A DNA stretch of 64,000 nucleotides from Dermatophagoides farinae. Lineage: Eukaryota; Arthropoda; Arachnida; Sarcoptiformes; Pyroglyphidae. The notes under the pieces are model-generated. The model saw nothing but the letters and a program-made list of their open reading frames with translations, had not been told where the DNA came from and did no database searches. Positions within the stretch are counted from its first letter, which is position 1. The number at the start of each line of letters is the position of its first letter. Both the position numbers and the translations under genes were made by a program. Positions 50,658 through 62,664 of the stretch are shown one piece after another. Location of the stretch: contig NC_134677.1 of assembly GCF_024713945.1 (NCBI RefSeq), forward strand, positions 5,211,001 through 5,275,000, in the 5' to 3' direction.

Positions 50658-52259
50658 ATGAAAATAATTGTTGTTCTTTGGATTCTTGTTTTGGTTTGTA
50701 ACGTTCAAACCGAAAAAAATAATCATGATAATGATCCAGAGAATTTTGAAAATAATAATTACAAAAGCGCAGCCGTGATTCGAGTAATTTTAAATAATGG
50801 AAAACAAATTGATCAATTATTACCGTTAAAACAACATATGAATGTAAGTAAGTTCCTGTTTGAGAATGAAGGTTTGATATAGATTAAATTAAATTCAACA
50901 GGTAGATTTTTGGCAAGAACCAGCGCCCATCAATAATTTTACAGCTCATATAATGATAACATCACAAAATCGTGATAAAGTTAACAAATATCTTCAAAAT
51001 CGACACATTCGATCTGAAATATTGCATTCAAATGTTGAAACATTGATTGAAAATGAACGAAAGGCATTAATTAAAGCTGATCATTTATTTCAATCAATTA
51101 ATGCTAATAATAAAGTTGACAATACTAGTGAAGCAATTGCTGGATTCTGGACTAAATATCATCGTTATGAAGATATTAATCGATTTATGGACGAACTAAG
51201 TAAAAAAAGTAATAATCTTGCGGAGAAATTTGTTTTAGGTGAATCTTATGAAAAAAGAACAATATATTACATACGCATTAGTGATTCAAAAGAAAGTGAA
51301 AAACCTGTCATCTACATTCAAGGAGGAATTCATGCACGTGAATGGATCTCAACGGCTGTGGTAACCTACTTTGCTCAGCAATTAGTCAATGGTGTTATAA
51401 ATTCCGATCTGAATACACTTCAATTGATAAAAAAATTCGATTTCTATATTACACCAGTATTAAATGTTGATGGTTATGAATATAGCCACATACAAGTGAG
51501 TAGGATAAATTTACACTACTATACATTGACAGAAAATAATGAATGTTTAGAGACGCCTTTGGAGAAAAACGCGATCAATAAATGGACGATCGATTTCTGA
51601 TTGTCGCGGTGTAGATCCAAATCGAAATTATGACTTTCATTGGGGTAAAAAAGGAAGTAGTAGTTATCTGTGTTCAGAGACCTATTCAGGGAAAAAAGCA
51701 TTTTCTGAACCAGAAATACGAGCAGAAGCTGATTTTATAAAGAAAAAATTGGGAAAACGTGTTAAAGTATATATAGCTGTTCATTCTTATAATCAATTAT
51801 GGCTCTATCCTTGGGTAAGTGTGTGCTGTTTTTATTTCTAAGATCGTCTATAAAAATTCTTTTATAAAAAATTTGCAATTAATAAAAAAGGGACATGAGA
51901 TAAAAAATTCACCACATGTTGAAAAGCTGAGTGAAAAGGCCAAAATCGCTACGGAAGCTTTATATAAACGGTATAAAACCAGATTTCAATATGGAAGTTC
52001 GGCTCAAGTTTTATGTAAGTAATATGAAAATTTGTTTCTATTATTACGATAAGGTTCTATCAAATTTCAAGATGTTTCCTCTGGAGAAAGTATTGATTGG
52101 GCACATGGAAAGGCATCAATACCATATGCATACCAAGTAGAATTGAGGGATACAGGTGAATATGGATTTCTATTACCACCGGATCAAATTCGACCAAGCG
52201 GTGAAGAAATAACAGATGCATTCAAGGCAATGTTCTTGTCAATCAGTAAAGAATTATAG
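50658..52259 (+). pseudogene. Tandem M14A carboxypeptidase copy with one-base frameshift (CPA-like)
   Basis: Exons 50658-50843, 50902-51495, 51551-51815, 51891-52014 and 52072-52259 match the phases of the upstream paralogue. A signal peptide, propeptide, zinc motif '[10 protein letters not shown]' (His206, Glu209), 'DPNRNY' and the C-terminal 'VELRDTG' are all present. Exon 3 is 265 bases, one more than a multiple of three. An extra T in the run at 51780-51782 shifts the frame just before the third zinc ligand (His in 'HSYNQ'), and a TAA follows at 51791. As read, the product would stop at about residue 340 without that ligand, Tyr248 or Glu270. The position equal to bovine 255 is Ile ('SIDW'), the carboxypeptidase A type. 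The rest is undamaged, so this is a very young pseudogene, a polymorphic allele or a base error. The exon 4 acceptor is weak (A-rich rather than pyrimidine-rich). AATAAA is at 52298. Confidence 0.85.
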
Positions 52260-53309
52260 TAGTTATATGTATTTTATGGGTGAAAAAACTCATGATAAAT
52301 AAATTGAAATAAAAAATGCGTAATATATCTAACCATTGACCTTATCAATAATCGAACGATTTGTCTGTCATATAATTGTATGTGTTTGTGTGTGTGTGTA
52401 TCGGAAATTTTTCAATCAATTCATAAATCAATAAATTTTATTGTGAATCACATCTTGTGACTATCAAAATCATCAAAATATCAATGCACCAAATGATTTA
52501 AATTTGTTTGGATACAAAAGTCCAAAAAAACAAAACAAAAAAATTTGTTGAAAATATTTAGCATTTTTATATGAGTTTGTTGTTATTAATTAAAAATGAA
52601 TAAATGAATATTGCATCAAAATGCATCATATTAAACACAGAGATCATAATGAAAATAATATAAGCCATGTGATGATAAAATAAATAGAAAAAAAACATTA
52701 TTAATGATGAGTGGATGACACCACGCTTAAAAGCGGAAAATCCTTGAAAACCCTATACAAACACGAACACTATTATTATCAGTGTACAAAAAAACCGGCG
52801 GATATTACAAACACATACATACAGACATAAACCAGAGATAAACAATTACATGAAAATCATGATCATCATCATGATGATGATAATGTATTCCTGTTACAGA
52901 AAGAAAAAAACCACAAATCTAGTCGATGATTGAATTCACCCTATGCTTTATATCAAACAAACAAAACGTATATATAATCACAACCTTGACGATATAAATA
53001 AAAAGCAAAGTATTCGTCGAGTGGAAATAAATCTGAGATTCAGTGCGATATTTGTAGTTGCTTTATTTTTCGGCATTTCAAAGTGTGATTGAATTTCAAT
53101 TTGATTCATTCAGCTAATATTGAAGTGTAAAGGAGGTGTACAAAACGAATTATTGAATGTTGATTAAAGTGGTGGTTGATTATTTCAAAGCAGCAATATG
53201 GCATGACGATTTGGAGTATAGTACGAAATAAGAACGACGACAACAAAGAAAATTGAAACGTTCAACAACAAAAACAAGAAAAACATTCAGCAAGTAGTGG
53301 TGATCAAAT
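52260..53309. other. Spacer and SLC22-type promoter region
   Basis: AT-rich spacer with a (GT)n tract near 52385-52400. TATAAATA at 52993-53000 and TCAGTG at 53040-53045 are candidate core-promoter parts of the SLC22-type gene, though their spacing (about 49 bases) is too long for one TATA/initiator pair. A leader of about 270 bases would follow. No coding exon is seen. Confidence 0.45.
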
Positions 53310-55194
53310 ATGGCTACAAAATTGGAAAATGGTGATGAGAATGTTGAAAACGGAGATAAACAAATCAATTCAAATGATTTGACCGGTGGTTTTGGCCGGT
53401 GGCAAATGAATATAACCATTTTCTATTTTGTCGCCTATATTTTGACAACAATCAACAATTTGGGTTACGTTTTTCAGGCAGCTAATACCGATTATCATTG
53501 TGTTCATCCAATCATCATCTCAACCACAACAGCTGTTGATTCGTTTACGATAAATAAAGATCTCGATTCGTTATATACTAATACTTTTTCCACAATATCC
53601 AATTTTTCTTCAACACCAAGTTCAATCTCCAATTATACGCACACATCATCATCATCATTATCATTATCATCATCATCATCATTATCATGTGATAATGTGC
53701 ATTATTGTTCGAAATTAATCTACAATAACTCGATCGAATTCGATGAAACAGTTACATCGAAGGTAATGTTTAAATATTATAATAATAATTTTGAAAAAGA
53801 TGATAATTTTTGTATTTTTTAGTTTGGTCTGATTTGTGGCAAAGAATGGCTACGATCATTTGCACAATCCATGTATCAATTGGGTTATGTATTTAGTGGC
53901 ATTATAATTGCATGGATTTCTGATCATTGTGGTAGAAAATTTGCCTTACAAATATCCATCGCATTCGAATTACTTGGTGGTCTTCTATTGATTCTATCAC
54001 CATCTATCCATTTGTATACGTTGGCCAGATTAATACTTGGATTCGGTGATAGTGGCCGTGGAATGTGTCTGTACATGTTATTGATGGAAACGGTAAATTT
54101 CTTATATGTTAATTTTACCAGATTAATTGTTCCTGAATACAACAGGTGGGAACCAAAAGAAGATCAGACGTAATTATGGGATGTAATTTTGGCTGGATAG
54201 TCGGATACCTCTTACTGCCGATTCTAGCATATATTCTACACAATTATGTTCTAGTCCAATTAGTAGCAACCTTAGGTATGACAGTAATGGCCCTTTTTTG
54301 GTTACCATACCTACCGGAATCACCAAGATGGTTGTTGGCCAATGAAAAATATGAACGGGCTAAATCAGTTCTGAAAGAGGCATGTAAACGCAACAATCGT
54401 GTTGAAGTTGTCAAAGAATTTGAATACAAATTCGAATCATTGAAAAACAAAGCTTCGAAATTGATCACCACCGGAAAAGCAGTGGAAGAACAAGAACAAG
54501 AACAATCAGATAGCGAAAAATTCATGACATTATGGTCAATGGTGACCAATAAGAAATACTGTATGATGACATTGATTTTATGGTTTTCATTTTTCGTCAA
54601 CGGTTTTATCTATCATGGATTTTCATTAAACGTGGAGATCATTGGTGGTAATATATTCATTAATTTTGCTTTGGCCGGCCTTGTGGAAATACCAAGCGTT
54701 GTAATCAGCTTGATTGGAATGCGATACATCGGACGAAAAGCATTTATAATTTCAACCATAGTTTCAGCAGCTTCCTGTTATGCAACCATAGCTATATTCC
54801 GTTTATTATGTGATGATCTATCTGAGAATGATATCCTGTTGATATCATTGAGTATGTTGGGAAAAATGTTCATATTTGCCACCTTTAATGCCATCTATAT
54901 TCATGCGGGAGAAATATTTCCAACAAAACTTCGTCAATCTGGTGTCAGTTCATGTTCAATTTCAGCTCGTGCCGGTTCTACTATTGCACCATTTGTCAAA
55001 GATTTGGTAATTTGAAAATGTTTTGTTTTTTGGAAATCTAATTTTTGATCACTTGATTATTATTAACACAGACAATGTCATTTGGATTGACAAATACGAT
55101 CATAATGTTCACAGTTTTATCATTAACGGCAGCTATTGGAACATTTTTTCTACCCGAAACCAAAGATCGAGACTTGATCGATAATATTGATTGA
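53310..55194 (+). CDS. SLC22-family organic cation/carnitine-type transporter
   Basis: Four exons, all in phase 0: 53310-53762, 53823-54092, 54146-55006 and 55072-55194, giving 568 aa. This is an SLC22-type major facilitator protein of the plasma membrane. The N-terminal cytosolic segment leads into TM1 ('FYFVAYILTTINNLGYVF'). A large extracellular loop follows (about residues 60-165) with many N-x-S/T sites and Ser runs, typical in place for SLC22. Exon 2 has 'MYQLGYVFSGIIIAWISDHC' then 'GRKFAL', the MFS loop 2-3 signature. Exon 3 has 'PESPRWLL', diagnostic of SLC22/sugar-porter transporters, then a charged central loop. The late motif 'GEIFPTKLRQSGVSSCS' and the terminal 'FLPETKDRDL' are also standard. 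Substrate cannot be deduced. Stop codons of this gene and uL3 are only about 150 bases apart, convergent. Confidence 0.93.
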
Positions 55195-55344
55195 AAATTA
55201 CGGCCAATGGAAATCAAAAATAATAATTTTATATAAATATACAAGCGTCATAATAGAATAGATATATTGTCATTTAATTTATTTTCATTTTTATTGAAGA
55301 CTGTTTTTTGTAAAATAATAGAAAAAATCGACATTTTTCCACAT

Positions 55345-57468
55345 TTAAGCTTTTTCTTCTGCAGCCAAACGATCTTTTTTGAGTGGACCCTGGTTTGTGA
55401 AGAAAAAACATTCCATTAATAATGCAAATTGATGTCAATAAAACGATATTTAAAAAAAATGAATCAGAAGGAAGGCAGAAAGCATTGAGAAAATTATCTT
55501 CATCGTATAAATTCCGTGCAAATGCATTCATCATTTAGAACCAGAAAACAAAGATTGCCATTTTTCCAAGAAAATTCTTAAAATAAACTTACCATGAAAG
55601 CTTTCTTTTCCTGTATGGTCTGGAATTTGCCATGACCGAATTTTGATGATGTATCGATAAATTTTAGATTGATCTTTTCCAATGCCGAACGTTTGGTATG
55701 CACCAATAGTGACTAGATTTAAGGCAAAAAAAAATTAATTTTCATTCATAATAAAAGATTAAATTTTAAAAGTGTAAATTGATGAATCAGTCCTATCATT
55801 TTCATAGTCACTGAATTTTTCATTATTTTAAAATAAAGGCTCTATATGATATTATCATCATTATGTATTTGAGTAAAATAAAATAAGGAATTATTAAAAA
55901 TAAAATTTACCTTTCTAAGAGTCAACACGCGTTTTTTCGGCCCAGTACAACATCCTTTGATCATTATGTAATCACAATTGACTGTACCATAATGCGGAAA
56001 GCCACCCTGTACAAAAAAAACCAAGGATTTTGCATTAAAATGGATTTTGAAAATTGAATTAGATGATAAGTAAAAGAAAAATCTCAGTCCGCCCTGGTTA
56101 TCCGCAATGCTAAATTCGCAAAAAACGAATTTTTTAGGTGCAAGGATAAAACACTTTTTTTATCATCACAATTTTAGTATCACAGGATGAAAATTATAAA
56201 AAATAACATTTGCTTACCATTGGAGTAATGTTTTTCTCGGTAATATCATACTCGGTGGAGGCATTGTTTTTGGCATCTTTACCACCTTTGCCAATCTTGT
56301 AGATCTTTTTGTTTATCTCGGTTCGATGATGGTAACCTTTTTGACCGGCACGTGCAACCGAAAATTGCACACGGCTTGGATGCCATGCACCAATACAAGC
56401 AACTTTTCGAAGACCTTTATGGGTCTTTCGTGGCAATTTCTTCGTATGCCAACGTGATGTTACACCTTTGTAGCCTTTACCTTTAGTCACACCGATAATG
56501 TCAATCATTTCATCTTGTGCAAACACATTTTCAACTGGTATTGGCTTTTCAAAATGCTCACGTGCCCAATCGACTTTATCCGAAATGGTGCCACCATTCA
56601 ATTGGATTTCCATAACATGAGATTTCTTTTGACGTTTTTTCATTACTTTCATCTGGGTGTGAGCAATTATACGCACAACACTACAATATTTCTTGATTCG
56701 AGCCAAATCTTGATCGATTTCACGTTTGCCAGCAGGATCGGCCCATTTCTTTGCATACTTGGAAAAAGCCTTTTTCTTAGATTTGTACCTATAATTCAAA
56801 TTGAATAAATGGGAAAAAATTCAGAAAACCAAAGTCGACAAGAATAGCCTCATCACCATTATTATGGCGAGCGGAAGCACATTCAAATTAAATGCGATTC
56901 GTAGTGAGATCAGAGATCAGTAGCTCATATGAAACCGGACAAAAAAAAATTTATGGTTCCACAGCGGAGCACGATGAAATCGATTCGAATCAAGCTTAAA
57001 TTGAAAACCAACAGTAAATTAAATTTAAATTATTACCAATTCTTGTAGAATCGTCGTCGACATTCTTCACTTAAATGTTCAGCCCAAACAGTCTTGAACG
57101 GACGTAATCCTTTCGGTGTTTCGATATAACCGACGACACCAACAACGACCATTGGTGGTGCTTCCAAGATCGTTACAGCTTCAACAACTTCTTTTTTATT
57201 CACTTTTGATCCCGGCTTATCGACTTCACGAACGATATGAGTCATACCCGCTTTATAGGCAACGAATGCGGTCAAATGAATCGGTTTGGTTGGATCATCT
57301 TTGGGAAAAGCCTTGACTTTACCACGATGACGCTTGCTTCGTTTTTTTGGAGTAAATGCCAAAGAACCATGACGCGGTGCCGAAAATTTACGATGAGACT
57401 ATATAAAATAAATTAATACGATGAATATATTAAGTCAGCAAAAATCGGTAACAAAAAATTAATACCAT
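55345..57468 (-). CDS. RpL3: Cytosolic large-subunit ribosomal protein uL3
   Basis: Six minus-strand coding exons: 57468-57466, 57398-57037, 56788-56218, 56006-55911, 55712-55593 and 55389-55345, giving 398 aa. The first coding exon holds only the ATG. Exon 2 begins '[15 protein letters not shown]', so the mature start matches the family '[14 protein letters not shown]'. Strongly conserved blocks include '[20 protein letters not shown]', '[20 protein letters not shown]', the tryptophan-finger region '[20 protein letters not shown]' and the end '[18 protein letters not shown]'. uL3 contacts the peptidyl-transferase centre. The stretch '[16 protein letters not shown]' is a few residues shorter than in vertebrates. 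Introns 3 and 4 hold candidate box C/D snoRNAs. A TCT-type initiator lies about 95 bases upstream. Confidence 0.98.
55780..55870 (-). ncRNA. Candidate box C/D snoRNA in a uL3 intron (second)
   Basis: Within the intron between exons 4 and 5, on the gene's strand, a C box ATGATGA (55861-55855) is followed about 75 bases later by a D box CTGA (55790-55787). The spacing suits a C/D snoRNA. The terminal stem is weak and no rRNA target was recognised, so this is tentative. Confidence 0.3.
56078..56175 (-). ncRNA. Candidate box C/D snoRNA in a uL3 intron (first, U43-like guide)
   Basis: In the intron between exons 3 and 4, on the gene's strand, a C box GTGATGA (56169-56163) and a D box CTGA (56087-56084) lie 86 bases apart. 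AAAAT-type sequence before the C box can pair with ATTTT after the D box as a terminal stem. The bases just before the D box are GGGCGGA. As I recall, the same text precedes the D' box of vertebrate SNORD43, which is hosted by RPL3 and directs methylation in the ACCGCCCGUC segment of 18S rRNA. Perfect complementarity here is only about six bases, so target and orthology are unproven. Confidence 0.45.
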
Positions 57469-57561
57469 TTTTTAAATTAAAAAAAAACTCAAATACAAAA
57501 ATTAGAAAAAAAACACACAGCAATCCTAAATCACGTCGACCAGAGTGAACAAGCGTGTCAG

Positions 57562-57569
57562 GGAAAAGG
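57562..57569 (-). promoter_or_regulatory. TCT-type (polypyrimidine) initiator of uL3
   Basis: On the gene's strand the sequence reads CCTTTTCC, fitting the pyrimidine initiator used by ribosomal protein genes in animals. It lies about 95 bases before the ATG, and a transcript starting here would have a 5' TOP-like end. Confidence 0.45.
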
Positions 57570-60500
57570 AAACTTGATGATTTTTTCTGCATGCTAGCAA
57601 AAAGCATGCCAACACATGCATGTTCAGACAGTGATGTGCGCATGTACAAACTACGAAAACTAAGTTGACATTGATTGCTTTCTTAGGTGTATCTAGACGC
57701 TGTAAAGGATTTTTTTTTTAATTTCAAACTGGTTTACCCGAAAATTGAAAGAATTGAAAAAAACTGATTAAAATAATACCAACTTTTAATGGCTGCCAGT
57801 ATACGATAGAAGAATTTCATAATTTTTATGAAAAGATTCAAAAAACAGCCAAATAACAAGAAAAATTGCAGTTCGAATCTTAATATCCGAAACATCAAAA
57901 ATGTTACATGTTTGGAATATTTAACAACAAATGCCATTTCATTCATATTTTGGTGATAAACAATTGGTGAAAAATTTTTGTATACATTGTAAGTGTTAAT
58001 TTGCTTTGTTTTCCTTGCTTTTAAAAAAAATTATCATTGATTAATTTGAAATATGTAAATAATGGATGATACTAAATAAATAAATAATCAACACGTGTGG
58101 ACAATCGATTTTCTTCTCCCATTCATACAAATCAACGATTGTTATGAGCATAGTCCATCATCACAGATGTATTTGCTTCCAATTAATAATAAATAATAAT
58201 GTGATAACGACAACATATGTGAGCCAAATTTCACAACCTAAAAGCAATGTTAAAATGTTTCCATTATCAAAAGTGTTGTTGGAAAAAAATTCTTTGAATT
58301 TCTTTGAATTAGTTTAATTAATTTTTTATTATATTTGTTTGAATTCTGTAATCAGATTTTAATGAAATATACTTCACGATAATTGCAGAAAACTTATTCA
58401 AAGAAAAATAAAATAATTTCATCCTTTTTTTTCATGGTCATGATAGTCACATGAATATATTCATGTAGGAAAGTGCATTGCAGCATCTTTTAGCTAAACT
58501 AGATTTTGATTACTATCTAGATTATCAAAACATTTAAACATCATCATCATCATTGGTTCAGTTATTAGTTGTTATTTAAAAATTTTTGCCATTGAAAGCA
58601 ATTTTTTTTTCATACATCTTTCCATACTCTTATAAATGCATGTTGTTTCGGAAAATCTTGTTTTTTTCTCTTAGATATTTTTTTTTCTTGATTCCTATGA
58701 TATTATCAACAACATCGACATAGAAAAGTGGAAAACTTCCTTAAAAGTTCGAGGTTACTTACATAATCATCGTTTCCGAATTTTTTTTTCTTCAAAATTC
58801 GTTCCTCTTCTCTCCATTTCAAATGTTCGATGACCTTAATCATTCGAATTCATAAAAAACTCTAAATCTTGGTTGCCCGACAGCAACGCAGTATAAGTGG
58901 TAAATCCAAGTCAACTTTTTTTTATATTTTCTTGAATGAAAAAAAAACAGAGAAGAAGAAAAATTCAAATGTGAATGAACTGAAATCAGAGTAGTTGTTG
59001 TTTTTTTTTTCATTATTGATTTTTTTTTCTACCAATGGGAACAAAACAAAAAAACTCTCATCACAAATATATCCGTGATAGTGTTTGCAGCGATATAGCC
59101 ATCGTTCCAGATTGTGATTCGTGCCATCACTTTCACTGTGTGTGTGTGTTTGTATATATTTGAATGTGATCCAAATTTTATATCAATGTAAAACGTCTAA
59201 TTATCATTTGACTACATCGAACACGATCATAATTACAAACTAACGTAAATCAAACCAAATTGGAAAAAAAAGTTTCAAACATAAAATTATGAACAAACTT
59301 TGATTTATATCATCATCATTGATATTTATCAACAGATAAGACGACATTTAATCTAATAATTATAATCTATCTAACCACCATTTATTTATTGTTCAAACAT
59401 ACATTTATTTACACGTATGAAATTTGTCATTGAACTAGATTGATAAAAATCAATCATCTTTATTTTATTGATAATTGCCGAATAAAAAGTGATAAAAAAA
59501 AATTAAAATTCACATTAATCATTTACATTTCATATTAATAAAATATATCAAAAAAAATCATTCATAAACAGCATGCAAATGTCAACGATGAATAAAATGA
59601 AATGAAATGAAATTTTTTCCACAATCATTAACCACGTCATTATCAACGACGAATGACTTTGTCGTCATCGAATTATTATTTGTCAAATGTTGAATTTGTC
59701 AAAACAAGTAATAAAAAAAATCGATTAAACGTCAATTGTAAATTTTATATTACGCAAATATCAAAAAAAAAAAAAAAAATTCGATGATAACCGGTTTATA
59801 TTTTTTTTCTTCTTTTCATCACATCTACTACTCAACATTCATTCAACAATCATTGGCAATGGCAGACAGAAACTTTTCACATAAGATTTATATTTTTTTT
59901 TCGTTTAATTTGAATTGTTCAATTTTTTTTTATTTTAATCATCTGTTTTTTCTTGTATATGGTGTTGTTGCAAGACGAACAAATGAAAATTATTAACCAT
60001 CATAATAATATCCTCATCATGTATATTTCATTCAAAGTCTAAAACAATCATCATTGTCAATCTTTTTTTTTTGAATGATAAACTTGGTTGTTGTTTTTTT
60101 TGTCTCACTACATTTTATCACATCATACATTGGATCTTCTATCTTTAACTTTGAAAATTGGTAAGTAACAAAAAATCTTTAAATTAAAAATGAAAATCGA
60201 TTATAAATTTCATGATGATGTTTTTTTTTAAATTTATATTTGTTTGTCCGGTTTTTTTTATCATTTCTAACATTTTCCTTATTAATATCACGTGTTTGTT
60301 TGTGTATGAGAAAAACCTTTAGCTTTAAACATGATCAAATAATTACGTATTTTTTGTTATTGAGTAAAATTCTATGTGAAATAAAATTCCCAAATATATT
60401 TTTGTATGTGTGTGTGTTTTGTAATTGATCTCGATTGACGTATATATTAATATTATGCGGATAGTTAATTTTTTTTTTATTCATGATTACTATGAAATTT

Positions 60501-61150
60501 ATTATTTGTCAGAAAAAAACCTATGGTTGCACTTGAGATTTGAAAACAACGAAAACAAAAAACGATTAACATCATAAACCGTGTTTTTTTCGTAGTTTTC
60601 ATCATCATGGAATTATCATTTTATATACATATACGTCATTCATTTCCTCAATATTTTGAACGTCAAAGTTATCATACTATAGTGAATAAAGATAGTGATA
60701 GTGATAGGATTAGATTGAATTGGTCATTTTTTTTCAATCTTAAATTTGTTGACATCAAACAATGTTGATGACAATTTAATAACTTTTGTTATTAACCATT
60801 TAGACTGAAAACAAAATCAACTATTAACTTGCACCTATTGATGGTTATGATGATGATGAGAATAGGTTGTTGAATATACTGGTTTTTTCGGACATGATCA
60901 GTTAATTGATTGTAGAGATCTGGTTGTATTTATTATCTAGTCATTGTCTATCCTTACTTATATTATAATCAGATTCGATCATCATACATGAATTTTCTCG
61001 ATAGTAGATTATCCATCATCATTCTTTATTGATTGGTTGTTCATAATTTCAACATTTTTGGTTGTTGTTAATATTGATAAAATCCATTTTGTTTGTTGAA
61101 TTTATTTGTATATTATTGTGGTATATGACCGGCAGATAAACTATTGAAAC
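57570..61150. other. AT-rich intergenic region upstream of AdipoR
   Basis: No coding exon is supported. It probably holds the uL3 promoter at its left end and the AdipoR promoter, and perhaps leader exons, at its right. Frames such as 59784-59996 are Phe/Ile-rich chance frames over T runs. Short (GT)n and ATC repeats are scattered through it. Confidence 0.5.
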
Positions 61151-62664
61151 ATGTCCGATATTGTTGTATGTTATTTTTATATGCATAAAATTTTTTTCAA
61201 TCAACAATTGAATTAAATTTTTCCATATTTTGATATTTTTTTAGACTATTCCAGAAAACAACAAAAACAATAACAAACAATTTATTGACGACAATCGGTC
61301 GATTCAAATTACAGTTACTACTGTTCCAGATAGTAATAATAACGACGAAAAAAACAAGGAAGACATTACAATCATTGTCGTTGCCGATAATCCAACAGGA
61401 CAAACATCAATCATGCCCCCAAATGCCGAATCATCTGTTACGGCAACGGCCACCATTTTTGAACAAATGGACAAATCAAATTATCTCGATGCTTGTGATG
61501 GTGATCAAACAAAATCATCATCATCGACTAATAATATCGGTGTAAGGCTACGCGGTCATCAGCAAATGGATAATGATGATAATTTTGGTCATCAGATCCA
61601 TCATCCAAATCAATTAATGATGGTATCGAAAAAATTGGTTGAAAAAGCTGGTAATATGGAGCATGCGATGATGAATATGTTACATAATGCATGGAATCTA
61701 CGACATTTTAATCATCTACCACAATGGTTACAGGATAATGATTATTTATTATTTGGCCATCGACCACCATTAGCTTCATTCAAAGCATGTTTTTGGTCAA
61801 TTTTTCGTTTACATACGGAAACAATGAATATATGGACCCATGGCCTTGGATGTATTTGTTTTCTATTATTAAGCATCTATTTATTTGTAGCCAGTGCTTA
61901 TGCAACCATACCAATGATTGATAAAATAATGCTAGGTATTTTCCTCTCCACTGCAATACTTTGTTTGGCATTTTCCACTTGTTACCATACGCTTGCATGT
62001 CATTCACATCAGGTTTTGATTTTGGTTTGCAAGTAAGTTTTTTAAGTGATTTTTAACTTTTCATTTTTTAATTCGTTTTCTTTCATTTTCATAGATTGGA
62101 TTATTGTGGCATTTCATTGTTGATTGCCGGCTCAATTGTTCCTTGTCTTTATTATGCGTTCTATTGTTCATTCTATTCACAAATCACTTATACAATAATG
62201 ACAATTTTCCTTTGTGCCGCTTCCGTAACTGTATCGTTTTCGGCAAAATTTTCTGAACCACAATATCGACCATTACGTGCCACGGTATTTTTTTCCTATG
62301 CATTCTTCAGTTTTATACCTGCTGTACATTGGTTTTGGATGCATTCCAATGATAAAACTTTTTATCATTCATCATTTCGTACAGCAATTATTTGTCTGAC
62401 AGCAATGGCCATTTTCTATATTATCGGTGCTATTGTATATGCATTGCGTATACCGGAACGATTTTGTCCAGGAAAATTTGATTTCTATGTAAGTGTTTCT
62501 ATCAAATCAATTTTTCGATTTATACTAATTTGTTTTGTTTTTAGTTTCATTCGCATCAATTATTCCATGTATTTGTGATATTAGCAGCCATTTGTCATTT
62601 ACGTGGAATAACAAGTATGGCGGATTTTCGTCTATTTGTGCAACAATCAACGTGTAAATTGTAA
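61151..62664 (+). CDS. AdipoR: Adiponectin receptor homologue (PAQR family)
   Basis: Four exons: 61151-61165, 61245-62032, 62095-62488 and 62545-62664, giving 438 aa. Exon 1 encodes only 'MSDIV'; it has an in-frame TGA two codons upstream, a GTATGT donor and the right phase. An acidic/Asn-rich cytosolic N-terminus of about 150 residues precedes 'LPQWLQDNDYLLFGHRPPL' and 'IFRLHTETMNIWTHGLG', both hallmark AdipoR blocks. Seven membrane helices follow. The zinc-site residues line up with human AdipoR1: His253 ('CYHTLACHS', human 191), Asp270 ('LDYCGIS', human 208), and His403/His407 ('HSHQLFH', human 337/341). 'RIPERFCPGKFDFY' matches 'RIPERFFPGKFDIW'. Such receptors act as lipid hydrolases that control membrane fluidity and metabolism; the ligand in arthropods is unclear. 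The start would move to Met62 (61413) if exon 1 is wrong. Confidence 0.93.

Noticed and set aside
50841-50882. Carboxypeptidase gene 2 exon 1 running on to the stop at 50882
   Set aside because: A GTAAGT donor at 50844 and an acceptor at 50900-50901 restore the phase and give text ('VDFW') matching the paralogue.
56789-57036. Third possible box C/D snoRNA in the uL3 intron between exons 2 and 3
   Set aside because: GTGATGA and CTGA are present on the sense strand but only about 36 bases apart, too short for a C/D snoRNA, and no other suitable box is near.
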